Virus record (IMG/VR): IMGVR_UViG_3300021520_000236
Span: 1 to 52,712 of that record
Direction: 5' to 3' (one strand)
DNA length: 52,712 nt
From: a virus
In this document: piece after piece, positions 17,034-24,729 of the stretch
Position numbering within the stretch: the first letter of the stretch is position 1
How the letters are laid out: each line of letters opens with the position of its first letter
Position numbers and translations under genes: made by a program
The notes under the pieces: generated by a model
What the model was told of the DNA's origin: nothing
Database searches by the model: none
Seen by the model: the letters and a program-made list of their open reading frames with translations, nothing else

Positions 17034-17284
17034 ATATGACAGCTTCTGAAAGAATGAAACAATGGAGACGACAGAATCCAGAAAAAAACCTGATGTCTCG
17101 TCGTCGGCGAAACGCAAGGCTAAGGGGTGTTTCAGTGGATGAGATAGTCCCGAAAGGCCAAGTTAAGTGCGTCGAATGCGGGAACGTGATTTATCAGGAA
17201 AAACTTTTAACTGATGGAGGATGGAGGATAAATTTAACATCCTGTATGTGCCCGGAATGCGCTGCTGAAAGAGACACTTTTTGA
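17030..17284 (+). CDS. Small zinc-ribbon protein
   Basis: Eighty-four residues: an arginine-rich N-terminal helix (MKQWRRQNPEKN, SRRRRNARLRG) and two cysteine pairs, CVECG and CMCPECA, forming a probable zinc ribbon. It overlaps the terminase stop. HNH-like relatives with this N-terminus exist, but the catalytic histidines are missing. It is more A+T-rich than the flanking genes. Function unknown. Confidence 0.6.
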   Translation: MNMTASERMKQWRRQNPEKNLMSRRRRNARLRGVSVDEIVPKGQVKCVECGNVIYQEKLLTDGGWRINLTSCMCPECAAERDTF

Positions 17285-17331
17285 CACCACCGCCAAACCA
17301 AGGGTAAGCCGTGAGAGCCGAGCGAGTAAGC

Positions 17332-17387
17332 CCTCCCGCCTGATTTTGCCGGGAGGCGTTCATACCGGGCAGCCGCCCCGCTGCCCG
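17332..17387 (+). other. Two hairpins before the phage tRNA
   Basis: CCTCCCG/CGGGAGG (17332-17356, loop 11) and CGGGCAGC/GCTGCCCG (17366-17387, loop 6) lie in the gap after the zinc-ribbon gene. Neither is followed by a T run, so they look more like RNA structure or processing sites than intrinsic terminators. A further GGCAA/TTGCC repeat (17405-17419) overlaps the 5' end of the tRNA. Confidence 0.5.
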
Positions 17388-17415
17388 CGCGATCCACGGA
17401 ACGGGGCAAAAAAAT

Positions 17416-17493
17416 TGCCAGGGTGGAGAAGTTGGTTATCTCGCCAGCCCCATAAGCTGGAGATCGCAGGTTCAAATCCTGCCCCTGCAACCA
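17416..17493 (+). tRNA. tRNA-Met (CAT), CCA encoded, irregular acceptor stem
   Basis: Anticodon arm CCAGC-CCCATAA-GCTGG with anticodon CAT at 17451-17453, D arm GAGA...TCTC, T arm GCAGG-TTCAAAT-CCTGC and an encoded ACCA end. The 3' acceptor strand CCCTGCA needs TGCAGGG, but the 5' strand reads TGCCAGGG, an extra C that must bulge. The anticodon stem lacks the GGG/CCC of an initiator; it could be elongator Met or lysidine-modified Ile2. It lies between TerL and gpW, inside the late operon. It may be a functional phage tRNA or a decaying attachment remnant. Confidence 0.7.
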
Positions 17494-17508
17494 ATCGCCC
17501 AGCGCCAA

Positions 17509-17528
17509 TTTTTTGACACCATGTCAAA
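17509..17528. promoter_or_regulatory. Palindromic copy of the recurring TTTGACACC motif
   Basis: TTTTGACA-CCA-TGTCAAAA is a perfect 8-base inverted repeat (about 17511-17529) just before the gpW start. The left half is the motif TTTGACACC that recurs at 17278, 19376, 19883, 23589 and (as TTTGACACA) 30001, mostly 12-40 bases upstream of late-gene starts. TTGACA resembles a -35 box, but no consistent -10 follows, so the role is open. Confidence 0.5.
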
Positions 17529-17531
17529 AGC

Positions 17532-17783
17532 GTGGCTCTTCCATCCGGTTTATTTGAATTTTTCACGCTCGCGCAGGTTCAGGCGATCCATGCCAAAGCC
17601 GCCGCGATGCTTGCCGAGGGGAAGACCGTAATGAGCTGGTCCGGGGAAGGCAAAGGCGGCGGGAAACAGTTCACAATGCCGGTTGATCAGGTTCTTGCAG
17701 AGTGCAACTACCGACTACGGCAACTCACCGGCAATCCTATTGTCCGCAGGGTTAAAGCAGACTTCAGCAAAGGAGTAAGATGA
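17532..17783 (+). CDS. Head-tail joining protein, gpW-like
   Basis: Eighty-three residues from GTG. TLAQVQAIHAKAAAMLAEGK, SWSGEGKGGGKQFTMPVDQ and LAECNYRLRQLTG follow the gpW pattern of helix, beta hairpin and helix (68 residues in lambda). It lies between terminase and portal, exactly where lambda W lies. GTG at 17532 is the only start after an in-frame stop at 17514. It would plug the portal after packaging. Confidence 0.75.
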   Translation: MALPSGLFEFFTLAQVQAIHAKAAAMLAEGKTVMSWSGEGKGGGKQFTMPVDQVLAECNYRLRQLTGNPIVRRVKADFSKGVR

Positions 17784-19375
17784 AAGCAGCAACCCCTGAC
17801 ATTTCCCGAAACTGGATAGGATCAAAGGTTGATTCCATCTTCGAGACATTCGCGCCCGGCGTATACCTCAGCCGCATGAAAGCCAGGGCTGCAGCAACTA
17901 AGTTCCGCTTGAGGGCAGCTCAACCGTCCGCCGACAGGGAAATAGCCCGGCGCGGTCCACATCCGAACTCCGCCCTCACCATGCGGGATGCAGTTACGCT
18001 GATGTTCGAGGCTCGCGACCTTTCCGAAAATGTCGGATTCGTAAAAGGTCACCTCCGAAAAGTTCAGCTTTACGGAGCCGGAACTCTCTCCTACGAGCCA
18101 GAGACCGGAGATGCGGGAATGGACTCAGAAATTCATGGCTTCATGGAGAATTTCAACGCGACCGCCCATGTTGGCGGGGAGCACACACTCACACGGCTAA
18201 TCCAGTTGGCGCTTGTCGGAATGACCCGCGACCGTGACAGCCTGCTGGTATTCTGCAGAGATGACGATAATTCTTTGAAGCTACAGCTCGTTGAAGCCGA
18301 CCAAATTGGCGAGTTGTTCAGCTTCGTTAATCGCGAGAATTACATCCAAGGAATCTACATGGATGGACCTCGCAGGGCTGGATACCACATCTATGACAGG
18401 ATCGGAGACTTGCAGTATGCGAACGGGCAAATTATCCCGTCGCACGACGGGGTTTTCTTTTACGACCCGCTCCGCGCATCGGTGCGCGGAATCACGGCAT
18501 ACGAGACCTCGATCCAAAACATCCGCGATAAATTCGAGATCCTTGGATACGAAAAAATCATCGTCAAAGACATCTCCACCCGTGGCGTAATCACCTACAC
18601 GCAGACCGGGCGGGCTGATGAGTTCGACTATGACGACACGCAGACCGGGGCCGACGGGAATGTTTCCTTCATTCAGCACAAGGAAAGCGGAGTGCAGGAA
18701 TACCGTGGGGTAGGGGAGCGGTTCGAGGTTGTGCAACACAACCGTCCGAGCCCGACCTTTCAGGGCTTCATTAAGACGCTTGACCTAGAAGATTGCCAGG
18801 GCTTAAACCTGCCTTATGGGTTCCTTGTTGACCCGAGCGACGTTGGCGGGGCCTCCGTCCGTTTGATTGCCCACGTCGCCAATCGTGAGTTTGAGCGCAT
18901 CCGCAATGACATCCTCACTCCGAACCTGAACCGAATCCGCACGATTGCGCTCGCAGACGCCATGGAACGCAGGCTGATTTCACGACATAAGAATTTCAGG
19001 AACGGATTCTGGATGTTCCCGCCGCCGCCGACCGCCGACATCCAGAGGGAAAGCGACATTTCAATCAGGGAAGTCCGCTCCGGGCTTTCCACCCGCACGG
19101 GCGAATGGGCAATGCAGGGCGGCAGCTTCCGAAAGAAAGTGAAGATCCTCGCCGCCGAAGCCATCGCCCGCCGGGTTGCAGCGGCAGAAGCCACCAAGGA
19201 ACTCGCCCGCCTCGGATACCCGGAGCAGGTTGTGTTGCCGGATGAGATTTACGCCAACAGCGACAACCCGAGCCAAGACCCGGCAAATGCGGACACGACG
19301 GCCAAGCTCCCGACCGCCAGCGATGCTTTGGTCCCGTCATCTTCTGCATCCGTGGCTAAGCCCGTCGCGCCCTAG
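17780..19375 (+). CDS. Portal protein, lambda gpB family
   Basis: A 531-residue protein, matching lambda gpB in length (533). Recognisable blocks include LTMRDAVTLMFEARDLSENV, GMTRDRDSLLVFCRDDD, QLVEADQIGE, GYHIYDR and the C-terminal NPYGF-like LNLPYGFLVDPSDVGGAS. It forms the dodecameric portal at the capsid vertex used for DNA entry and tail joining. ATGA overlap with gpW. Confidence 0.9.
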   Translation: MKAATPDISRNWIGSKVDSIFETFAPGVYLSRMKARAAATKFRLRAAQPSADREIARRGPHPNSALTMRDAVTLMFEARDLSENVGFVKGHLRKVQLYGAGTLSYEPETGDAGMDSEIHGFMENFNATAHVGGEHTLTRLIQLALVGMTRDRDSLLVFCRDDDNSLKLQLVEADQIGELFSFVNRENYIQGIYMDGPRRAGYHIYDRIGDLQYANGQIIPSHDGVFFYDPLRASVRGITAYETSIQNIRDKFEILGYEKIIVKDISTRGVITYTQTGRADEFDYDDTQTGADGNVSFIQHKESGVQEYRGVGERFEVVQHNRPSPTFQGFIKTLDLEDCQGLNLPYGFLVDPSDVGGASVRLIAHVANREFERIRNDILTPNLNRIRTIALADAMERRLISRHKNFRNGFWMFPPPPTADIQRESDISIREVRSGLSTRTGEWAMQGGSFRKKVKILAAEAIARRVAAAEATKELARLGYPEQVVLPDEIYANSDNPSQDPANADTTAKLPTASDALVPSSSASVAKPVAP

Positions 19376-19399
19376 TTTTTTTGACACCCCCGCTTTCTC

Positions 19400-20416
19400 G
19401 TGAAGAAAGCGCGTCTGACATATTTTCAAGTTCTCCCCACCGGGACCGTTGACCACGACGCCGGAACGATCAAGGGCGTCTCCGTGCTTTCCATCGGCCC
19501 GGCCCTCGGCCACGGCATCACGATTGACGAGGAAGGGTTGAAACAATGTCTTGCCGCTTGCGAGCGTCGGGGAAACGTGAAGCTGATTGACCGCCACGAT
19601 GCAGAGTTCGACGGAATCGTGGGCTCACTCTCCAACTTCCGAATCGAAGGCGACCAGGTAAGGGCGGATGCCGCGCTCCTCGACACTCACCCGATGCGTG
19701 CCCGCGTGCTGGAGATCGCAACCAAGCTCGCCAGCGAATTTGGGCTCTCGATCGAATGCGACGGCAACCACGCCGACAACCCGGACGGCAAGGGAAAACT
19801 TTTCCGCTGCACCGACGTTGACGCCGTGGCCCTCGTCCCCCGGCCGGCCGCAAATAAATCGGGATTATTTTCCGCCCGCAAATTTGACACCAAGCCAAAA
19901 ACAGCAACCCGCACCAAAATGAGCAAACTCAAAACCGCCCTCGCAAACTTCGTCAAAGCCCTCAACTTGGAGGAAGGCGACCAGCTCGACAACGTGCTCG
20001 ACGCGATTGTTGAAGCCGTCCAAGAACAGCAGCCCTCGGTCGAGGACCGGCTGAAGAAGCTCGAAGAGGCGACCGCTCCGAAAGCCGAGCCGACCGAAGA
20101 GGAGAAGGCGAAACTCGAATCGGACGAAAAAGCGGCCGCTGACGAAAAGGCGAAAGCGGACGAGGACAAGATGACCGCCCTCGCCGAGAAAATCGCCGAC
20201 AGCAAGATTACCAAGTTCACCGCCGAGATCGGCATCAGGCGTGCACCCGGCAGCGGGGCGGGATTCGTCGCTACGAACGATTCCAAGACCTCCTTCGAGA
20301 CGGCAATCAAAACCCAACTCGAGGCCGGCGCGAAAGACCGCCCGACGGCAATCGCCCGCCTCGCGAAAGACAAACCGGAAATCTACAACGACGCCCGCGC
20401 AAAAGGCCTTTTCTAA
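19400..20416 (+). CDS. Prohead protease with fused scaffold
   Basis: A 338-residue protein from GTG. The N-terminal part resembles phage prohead proteases, with a possible catalytic histidine in IDRHDAEFDG and serine in EFGLSIECDG. An alanine/lysine/glutamate-rich coiled-coil region (about 205-265) follows, typical of scaffold. The architecture parallels lambda C with Nu3 nested inside. It precedes decoration and capsid genes. TTTTTTTGACACC lies 12 bases before the start. Confidence 0.75.
   Translation: MKKARLTYFQVLPTGTVDHDAGTIKGVSVLSIGPALGHGITIDEEGLKQCLAACERRGNVKLIDRHDAEFDGIVGSLSNFRIEGDQVRADAALLDTHPMRARVLEIATKLASEFGLSIECDGNHADNPDGKGKLFRCTDVDAVALVPRPAANKSGLFSARKFDTKPKTATRTKMSKLKTALANFVKALNLEEGDQLDNVLDAIVEAVQEQQPSVEDRLKKLEEATAPKAEPTEEEKAKLESDEKAAADEKAKADEDKMTALAEKIADSKITKFTAEIGIRRAPGSGAGFVATNDSKTSFETAIKTQLEAGAKDRPTAIARLAKDKPEIYNDARAKGLF
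19921..20416 (+). CDS. Nested scaffold protein (internal start, same frame)
   Basis: An in-frame ATG at 19921 (SKLKTALANFVKALNLEEGD) would give a 164-residue scaffold made of the C-terminal half of the protease polypeptide. Support: the upstream TTTGACACC motif (19883) otherwise seen before gene starts, the start of a low-complexity scaffold-like region here, and the lambda C/Nu3 precedent. No Shine-Dalgarno is visible, but neighbours lack one too. Confidence 0.55.
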
Positions 20417-20437
20417 CCCTCTAACCACCTAAATAAA

Positions 20438-20812
20438 ATGGCACTCCAAGCAACCTACATCGGGATCGAGCCCCGCACAATCACCGCGACCAACGTCGCG
20501 CAATCCCGTGGAACTCGCGTGACTCGCGACTCCAGCGGAACAACTGCCGTCGCCGCAGCTTCTAGCCGTGGCGATTATGTCACACTGCAAGACATCGCGG
20601 CCAGCAGCACGGGAACCGCAGCCAGCATGAGCGGTGGCGGAAAAATCCCTGCACTTGCAAGTGAAGCAACAACCGTAGGCGATTTGGCCTATTCCGCAGC
20701 TTCCGGCAAATTCTCAAAAACCTCCACCAATGCGGTTCTCGTTGGCCGCTGGACTCTCGCCGCTTCCGGCGACGGCGTCCTTGGTGAAGTCGAACTCTTC
20801 TCTGTCGCCTAA
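20438..20812 (+). CDS. Capsid decoration protein (gpD-like position)
   Basis: A 124-residue protein of small residues, with YIGIEPRTITATNVAQSRGT and a C-terminal LVGRWTLAASGDGVLGEVEL, a pattern shared by phage head-stabilisation proteins of the gpD/DUF2190 kind. It lies between scaffold and major capsid, as in lambda. It probably trimerises on the expanded capsid. Confidence 0.75.
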   Translation: MALQATYIGIEPRTITATNVAQSRGTRVTRDSSGTTAVAAASSRGDYVTLQDIAASSTGTAASMSGGGKIPALASEATTVGDLAYSAASGKFSKTSTNAVLVGRWTLAASGDGVLGEVELFSVA

Positions 20813-20831
20813 CCCTCAAACATAACACACC

Positions 20832-21896
20832 ATGCCCGTATTTAGCACAACCTCGGCCCTGCCCCGGCAGGAACTCGCGCTCGCAATCCTTGAAGGGGAG
20901 GGAGCAGTTGAAAACCTTATCGGCGAACAGATTCTTCCTCCGTTCCCGATCAATAAGCGCACCGCGCACTTGGTCAAGGCGACTCTCGCCAACAGCCAGG
21001 CTCTCCGCGTTATTGACGACGCCAAATTCATCCACGCCCCCGGCACGAAGTTCGAGCGCATGGTTGCAACTTTTGGCGATGACACTCTGACCGTGGACCT
21101 CCGCGGGCAGGAGATCGTTGTCCCGAACGAAACCAGCCTCGACTACGCGCAGTTCCTCGACATCGAGGCGTTTTACGCCGGCCGTTTCGGGCAGACCTCG
21201 GCTCTCACCAAAGAGAAGCTGATCGCGGCCCAGATCTTCAACACGTCGAACTTCGGCGCTGGAACGAACTCTGGAGTTGCCTACACCGTCGCAAACCGCG
21301 ACGTGCAAGGCGCCTCGGGCATGAACCCGATTCAAGACATCATCGCCGCCACCCGGCGCGTCAAAGCCAAGGGCGAGCGCCCAGACACGGTTGTGATGAG
21401 CGGCCCCGGCGCGGAACGCGTCTACACCTGCCAGAACACGCTCCAGTTTGTTCGCGGCATGTATGGACCGATCGCGGAAGTCACCCCCGACCTGTTCGCC
21501 AAGGCGCTTGCGCCTTTCGGCATCAAGCAGGTTCTCGTCGGAGACGCCTACTACAACAACGCGGCGGATCAGGCCACGGCTTCACTCTCGCAGGTTTGGA
21601 GCAACACCTATATATGGGTGGGCAAGTCGGGCAAAGCCTCGACCGGCGCAGAGACATCGACCGGGATCGCAGTTCCTCAACTGGCCGGCGTCGGCGCGAA
21701 CATCTTCTGGGAAGATTACGAACAGGGCGGCGTCATCAAGGCGACCGACCTCTCGCTCAAATTCGCGGGCGGCAATTATGTCGAATCCTACCCCGACCTG
21801 TCGATTGATTCGATGGTTCTCCGAGTCAAGATGAGCAATCGGCCTTACCTGGGCAACACACGCGGCGGCGACCTGATCGCTACCCAATACGTCTAA
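20832..21896 (+). CDS. Major capsid protein (gpE family)
   Basis: A 354-residue protein, similar to lambda gpE (341). RTAHLVKATLANSQALRVID, RGQEIVVPNETSLDYAQFLD, TRRVKAKGERPDTVVMSGPG and the C-terminal VESYPDLSIDSMVLRVKM fit the HK97-fold family. It is the most abundant structural protein expected from this element. No Shine-Dalgarno is visible before the ATG. Confidence 0.9.
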   Translation: MPVFSTTSALPRQELALAILEGEGAVENLIGEQILPPFPINKRTAHLVKATLANSQALRVIDDAKFIHAPGTKFERMVATFGDDTLTVDLRGQEIVVPNETSLDYAQFLDIEAFYAGRFGQTSALTKEKLIAAQIFNTSNFGAGTNSGVAYTVANRDVQGASGMNPIQDIIAATRRVKAKGERPDTVVMSGPGAERVYTCQNTLQFVRGMYGPIAEVTPDLFAKALAPFGIKQVLVGDAYYNNAADQATASLSQVWSNTYIWVGKSGKASTGAETSTGIAVPQLAGVGANIFWEDYEQGGVIKATDLSLKFAGGNYVESYPDLSIDSMVLRVKMSNRPYLGNTRGGDLIATQYV

Positions 21897-21913
21897 TCCG
21901 AACAGGACATTCT

Positions 21914-22186
21914 ATGGCAAAGCAAGACTCAAAAGATACAGTCAAAACCACCGGGACCGGACTCCCGGTGGTTGAGGCAAAAGAATCCACGCTGAAGGAA
22001 TCATTCAACGCCCCGACCGACGACAAGTATACCAAGGGGTTTTTCAAGTGCAAAGAGGACGGCGAACTCTACGCGCTGGCAATCCACGAGGCAGACGATT
22101 ACTTCCGCACTCACTCGCTGAAAAATTCAATCCACTTCCGGCAGCACACCGAAGCGGAGTTCCGGCTCCTCTTTGACCGGGCCTAA
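21914..22186 (+). CDS. Small late protein after capsid
   Basis: Ninety residues with a disordered, charged N-terminus (QDSKDTVKTTGTG) and EDGELYALAIHEADDYFRTH. It lies where lambda has FI (packaging accessory), but similarity is positional only. An efficient terminator follows, ending the head operon. Starts after ATTCT. Confidence 0.6.
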   Translation: MAKQDSKDTVKTTGTGLPVVEAKESTLKESFNAPTDDKYTKGFFKCKEDGELYALAIHEADDYFRTHSLKNSIHFRQHTEAEFRLLFDRA

Positions 22187-22196
22187 TTTCCCGAAT

Positions 22197-22230
22197 GGGC
22201 CGCATGAGTAAAATCATGCGGCCCCTTTTT
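22197..22230 (+). terminator. Intrinsic terminator after head genes
   Basis: GGGCCGCATGA (22197-22207) pairs perfectly with TCATGCGGCCC (22214-22224), followed by five T residues. The glycosyltransferase gene begins six bases after it. This is the clearest intrinsic terminator in the left prophage and separates head from tail genes. Confidence 0.93.
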
Positions 22231-22235
22231 ATTCT

Positions 22236-22868
22236 ATGAAAAAACTATTCTTACCGTTCATTGATAACGGCATGGGGATCTCAAGAACCTCATGGGCACT
22301 AAGCGCATTCTCTCTGGCGCTCTCCCCTGTGCTGGACGGCTACGAGATACAGGCAGACAGCATTTCATACCCATATCCCTGCGGGGCAATGAATATCGCC
22401 ACGCAGGTATTTTTGGAATCAGGAGCCGACGAGATGATCGTCATCGACACAGACATCATCTTCCATCCAACGCACGTTCAAAAGCTCCTCTCGCACGATG
22501 TGCCGCTTGTTTTCGGCCTATACCCGAAGAAATGCCCCGGCTTGATATTTCCGGTTGTCAGCCTGACAGAAGCCCACCCGTTCACCAAAGATGGGCCGGA
22601 TCTTGTGGAAGTCGCCCGCGTCGCACGCGGATTCATGCGCGTCCATCGGTCAGTATTTGAGCAACTAAAGCCGCACGTCGAAAAGATCACATGCGCGGAG
22701 ACCGGGCGCGACCAATGGGTTTTCTGGAAAACCCTCCCCGGTGGCAACAGTGAGGACTTTGCCTTTTGCGACCTATGCCGCGCCCACGGCATCAAGATCA
22801 TGGTCGATCAGAAGATTACAGCTCAGCACGAGGGCAGTGTGCGCTACCCGATCGAAGGGACCTACTGA
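22236..22868 (+). CDS. Glycosyltransferase-like protein in the late region
   Basis: A 210-residue protein with a GT-A-like layout: an opening strand MKKLFLPFIDNG, then DEMIVIDTDIIFHPTH with the DxD at residues 71-73, ARVARGFMRVHRSVFEQL and a final EDFAFCDLCRAHGIKIMVDQ. It lies alone between a strong terminator and the connector genes. It may glycosylate virion proteins or modify the host surface; neither is shown by the sequence. Family confidence is moderate. Confidence 0.7.
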   Translation: MKKLFLPFIDNGMGISRTSWALSAFSLALSPVLDGYEIQADSISYPYPCGAMNIATQVFLESGADEMIVIDTDIIFHPTHVQKLLSHDVPLVFGLYPKKCPGLIFPVVSLTEAHPFTKDGPDLVEVARVARGFMRVHRSVFEQLKPHVEKITCAETGRDQWVFWKTLPGGNSEDFAFCDLCRAHGIKIMVDQKITAQHEGSVRYPIEGTY

Positions 22869-22870
22869 TT

Positions 22871-23185
22871 ATGGCATGGGCTGACGATGTTGCTGACGGG
22901 TTGAAAGAAGCGATGGTAGACGCGGGCGTCATCATCACATGGCGCGGCAAGAAAATCCGCGCGATGCAAGGCAGCGGGATATCGCTCGAAATGCTCTCCA
23001 ACGGAGGCGTCGTTGACGGAGAAAATCCGTCGTTCACCGTGCTGAAAAGCGACATGCCAGCCGGCCGCACGTTCAAGCAGGGAGACAAGATCGAACTGGC
23101 CGGGAAAACCTTCGTCGTCAAATCCATTTCGTTCGACGTGGCAGACCCCGACATCCGGCTCGCAACCCAAGGAGAAGGCCAATGA
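22871..23185 (+). CDS. Head-tail connector (gpFII-like position)
   Basis: A 104-residue protein ending in a beta-rich part: GRTFKQGDKIELAGKTFVVK and SFDVADPDIRLATQGEG, the pattern of the small phage head-completion/attachment proteins. Its length and position after capsid and before the tail-terminator candidate match lambda FII (117). Stop overlaps the next start. Confidence 0.65.
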   Translation: MAWADDVADGLKEAMVDAGVIITWRGKKIRAMQGSGISLEMLSNGGVVDGENPSFTVLKSDMPAGRTFKQGDKIELAGKTFVVKSISFDVADPDIRLATQGEGQ

Positions 23186-23583
23186 CCTCCGACCCCGCCA
23201 GCATGACACTTAAGGAACGGGCCGAGGCCCAGATCATTTCCGAACTCGTCTCCGACAAGTCGCTCCGTGCGCTGTTCCCGAAGAAGCAGAACGATGACAG
23301 CAAACAGAAGCTCCCCCGGCTGGCCGTCGTCGCCACCGTCGGCAAGGAAATCTCCCCAGGCGCCGGACTCTTCAACCTGACCGTGGCAATCGAGGTCTAT
23401 TTCAAATACCCCGCCGACAATGCGGAAGACCTTGACCAGATCGTGCAGAAAATCCGCTCCGCGCTCGCCTACGCGCAGGCACAGGGGAATTACGGCGTGA
23501 TCCTCGACGGCGAGCAGCCGACCCAGTTCGTTTCCGACACGATCCGCAAGCGCGTCGTGGCAGCCCGGTTGCTGGCTGGCTGA
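23182..23583 (+). CDS. Tail terminator-like protein (gpU-like position)
   Basis: A 133-residue protein: LAVVATVGKEISPGAGLFNL, VEVYFKYP-like VAIEVYFKYPADNAEDL and QIVQKIRSALAYAQ fit a small alpha/beta tail-completion protein. Gene order (connector, this, tail tube) supports the call. It would cap the tail tube and bind the connector. Confidence 0.6.
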   Translation: MTSDPASMTLKERAEAQIISELVSDKSLRALFPKKQNDDSKQKLPRLAVVATVGKEISPGAGLFNLTVAIEVYFKYPADNAEDLDQIVQKIRSALAYAQAQGNYGVILDGEQPTQFVSDTIRKRVVAARLLAG

Positions 23584-23611
23584 CGGAATTTGACACCCGG
23601 CCATATTTGTT

Positions 23612-23980
23612 ATGGCCGCCACCTCACCCATCCTCCTCGGGCTCACCGGAGCAACTTTCCTTATGACCGCAGAAACCGGCGGCATCATCCAATCGTTTTC
23701 CGCAAACCAAAACTCGAAATGGATCGACGTTTATGATGCTAGCGTCGGTTACACCGTCGGTCATGTCGCTCACGATTTCGTGAACGACTACAGCGTCGAA
23801 GTGATCTCCACCGGTAGCAATGGCATCTGTGCGGCTTCCCCCGGCGTCGCCCTCACCCTCGCCAACAACGTCAGCGGCAGCAATACGGCGCTGATTTACA
23901 CGATCTCCAAGAACATCGCCCACTCTCCCGAACAGCTCCGCAGGCAGAGCGTTACTGCCAAGCAGTGGCTGAACGCATGA
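23612..23980 (+). CDS. Probable major tail (tube) protein
   Basis: A 122-residue protein, small and beta-rich (TAETGGIIQSFSANQNSKW, GHVAHDFVNDYSVEVISTGS). It is shorter than lambda gpV, so it could be only the tube domain. The call rests on position between the tail terminator and the frameshifted chaperone. TTTGACACC is found 15 bases before its ATG. Confidence 0.5.
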   Translation: MAATSPILLGLTGATFLMTAETGGIIQSFSANQNSKWIDVYDASVGYTVGHVAHDFVNDYSVEVISTGSNGICAASPGVALTLANNVSGSNTALIYTISKNIAHSPEQLRRQSVTAKQWLNA

Positions 23981-24012
23981 TCCGAGAGATTTAACTCTAC
24001 CAACCGCATTCT

Positions 24013-24729
24013 ATGAGCCTCCAAACGGGCGACGCCCGATTCAGCACGAACAACACCAACCTCGCCGCATGTCTTGGCGGGTTGAGGATCGCAGTCAAGA
24101 CCGAGCAGCCGGTGACGATTGTCAGAGACGAGAACGGCCCCGGCAAGGTTGTGACGTTCTGGTTTGAGCGTGACGGGGAAGAAGAGTTCTGCGGGGCATT
24201 TCACAACTCGCTCGAAATCGACAAATGCTGGCGCAACCGCGGGCAATTCGATCGGGAGTTCCCGAATCACCCGCTCGTGGCAATGCGGGAAGTGCTCGAC
24301 AGACGGGATTGGCTCACGAAAGCCTGGCACGGGCGGATCATGCCGGCAAGCTCGCTCGACAAGCCGGGGTTCAAGACAGACGACCTGTTCTTTGCATCGG
24401 TTCTCATGGCGGAAAAATACCCACTACTGCGGCTCGAAAAACCGAACTACTTGTTCCGGAAAATCCGGAAGACCGACCTCGACCGGATTAAGCAGGAGTT
24501 CGACAACTTCAACGAGCCCGACTTCCAAGAGCGGACCGTTGCAGTCCGTCGCCGGGTGCTGGAAGTCCGCAAGCTCCTCGTGCAACTCGCCCGTCACCCC
24601 GACATTGAGGCCTCGCTCAAGTTCACCGACGGCATGGTCGATCCGGAGTGCGGGAAGATGGCATTTATCTCCGAAAAGGCGACCGACCGGCAGATCAGTG
24701 AGACCATCGACGTTCTCCACACAATATGA
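24013..24729 (+). CDS. Hypothetical tail-region protein
   Basis: A 238-residue protein with no recognised family (FWFERDGEEEFCGAFHNSLE; RRRVLEVRKLLVQLARHPDI). It starts after ATTCT and overlaps the chaperone gene by ATGA, so it is part of the tail operon. It may be a virion or assembly protein. Confidence 0.6.
   Translation: MSLQTGDARFSTNNTNLAACLGGLRIAVKTEQPVTIVRDENGPGKVVTFWFERDGEEEFCGAFHNSLEIDKCWRNRGQFDREFPNHPLVAMREVLDRRDWLTKAWHGRIMPASSLDKPGFKTDDLFFASVLMAEKYPLLRLEKPNYLFRKIRKTDLDRIKQEFDNFNEPDFQERTVAVRRRVLEVRKLLVQLARHPDIEASLKFTDGMVDPECGKMAFISEKATDRQISETIDVLHTI

Noticed and set aside
17194-17508. Leftward frames antisense to the tRNA-Met region
   Set aside because: Their text (QGQDLNLRSPAYGA) is the well-known false translation of a tRNA's complement; the RNA gene explains the sequence.
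19687-20428. Long leftward frames antisense to the protease/scaffold gene
   Set aside because: Low-complexity shadow of the alanine/lysine/glutamate-rich scaffold region; no start context and no family.
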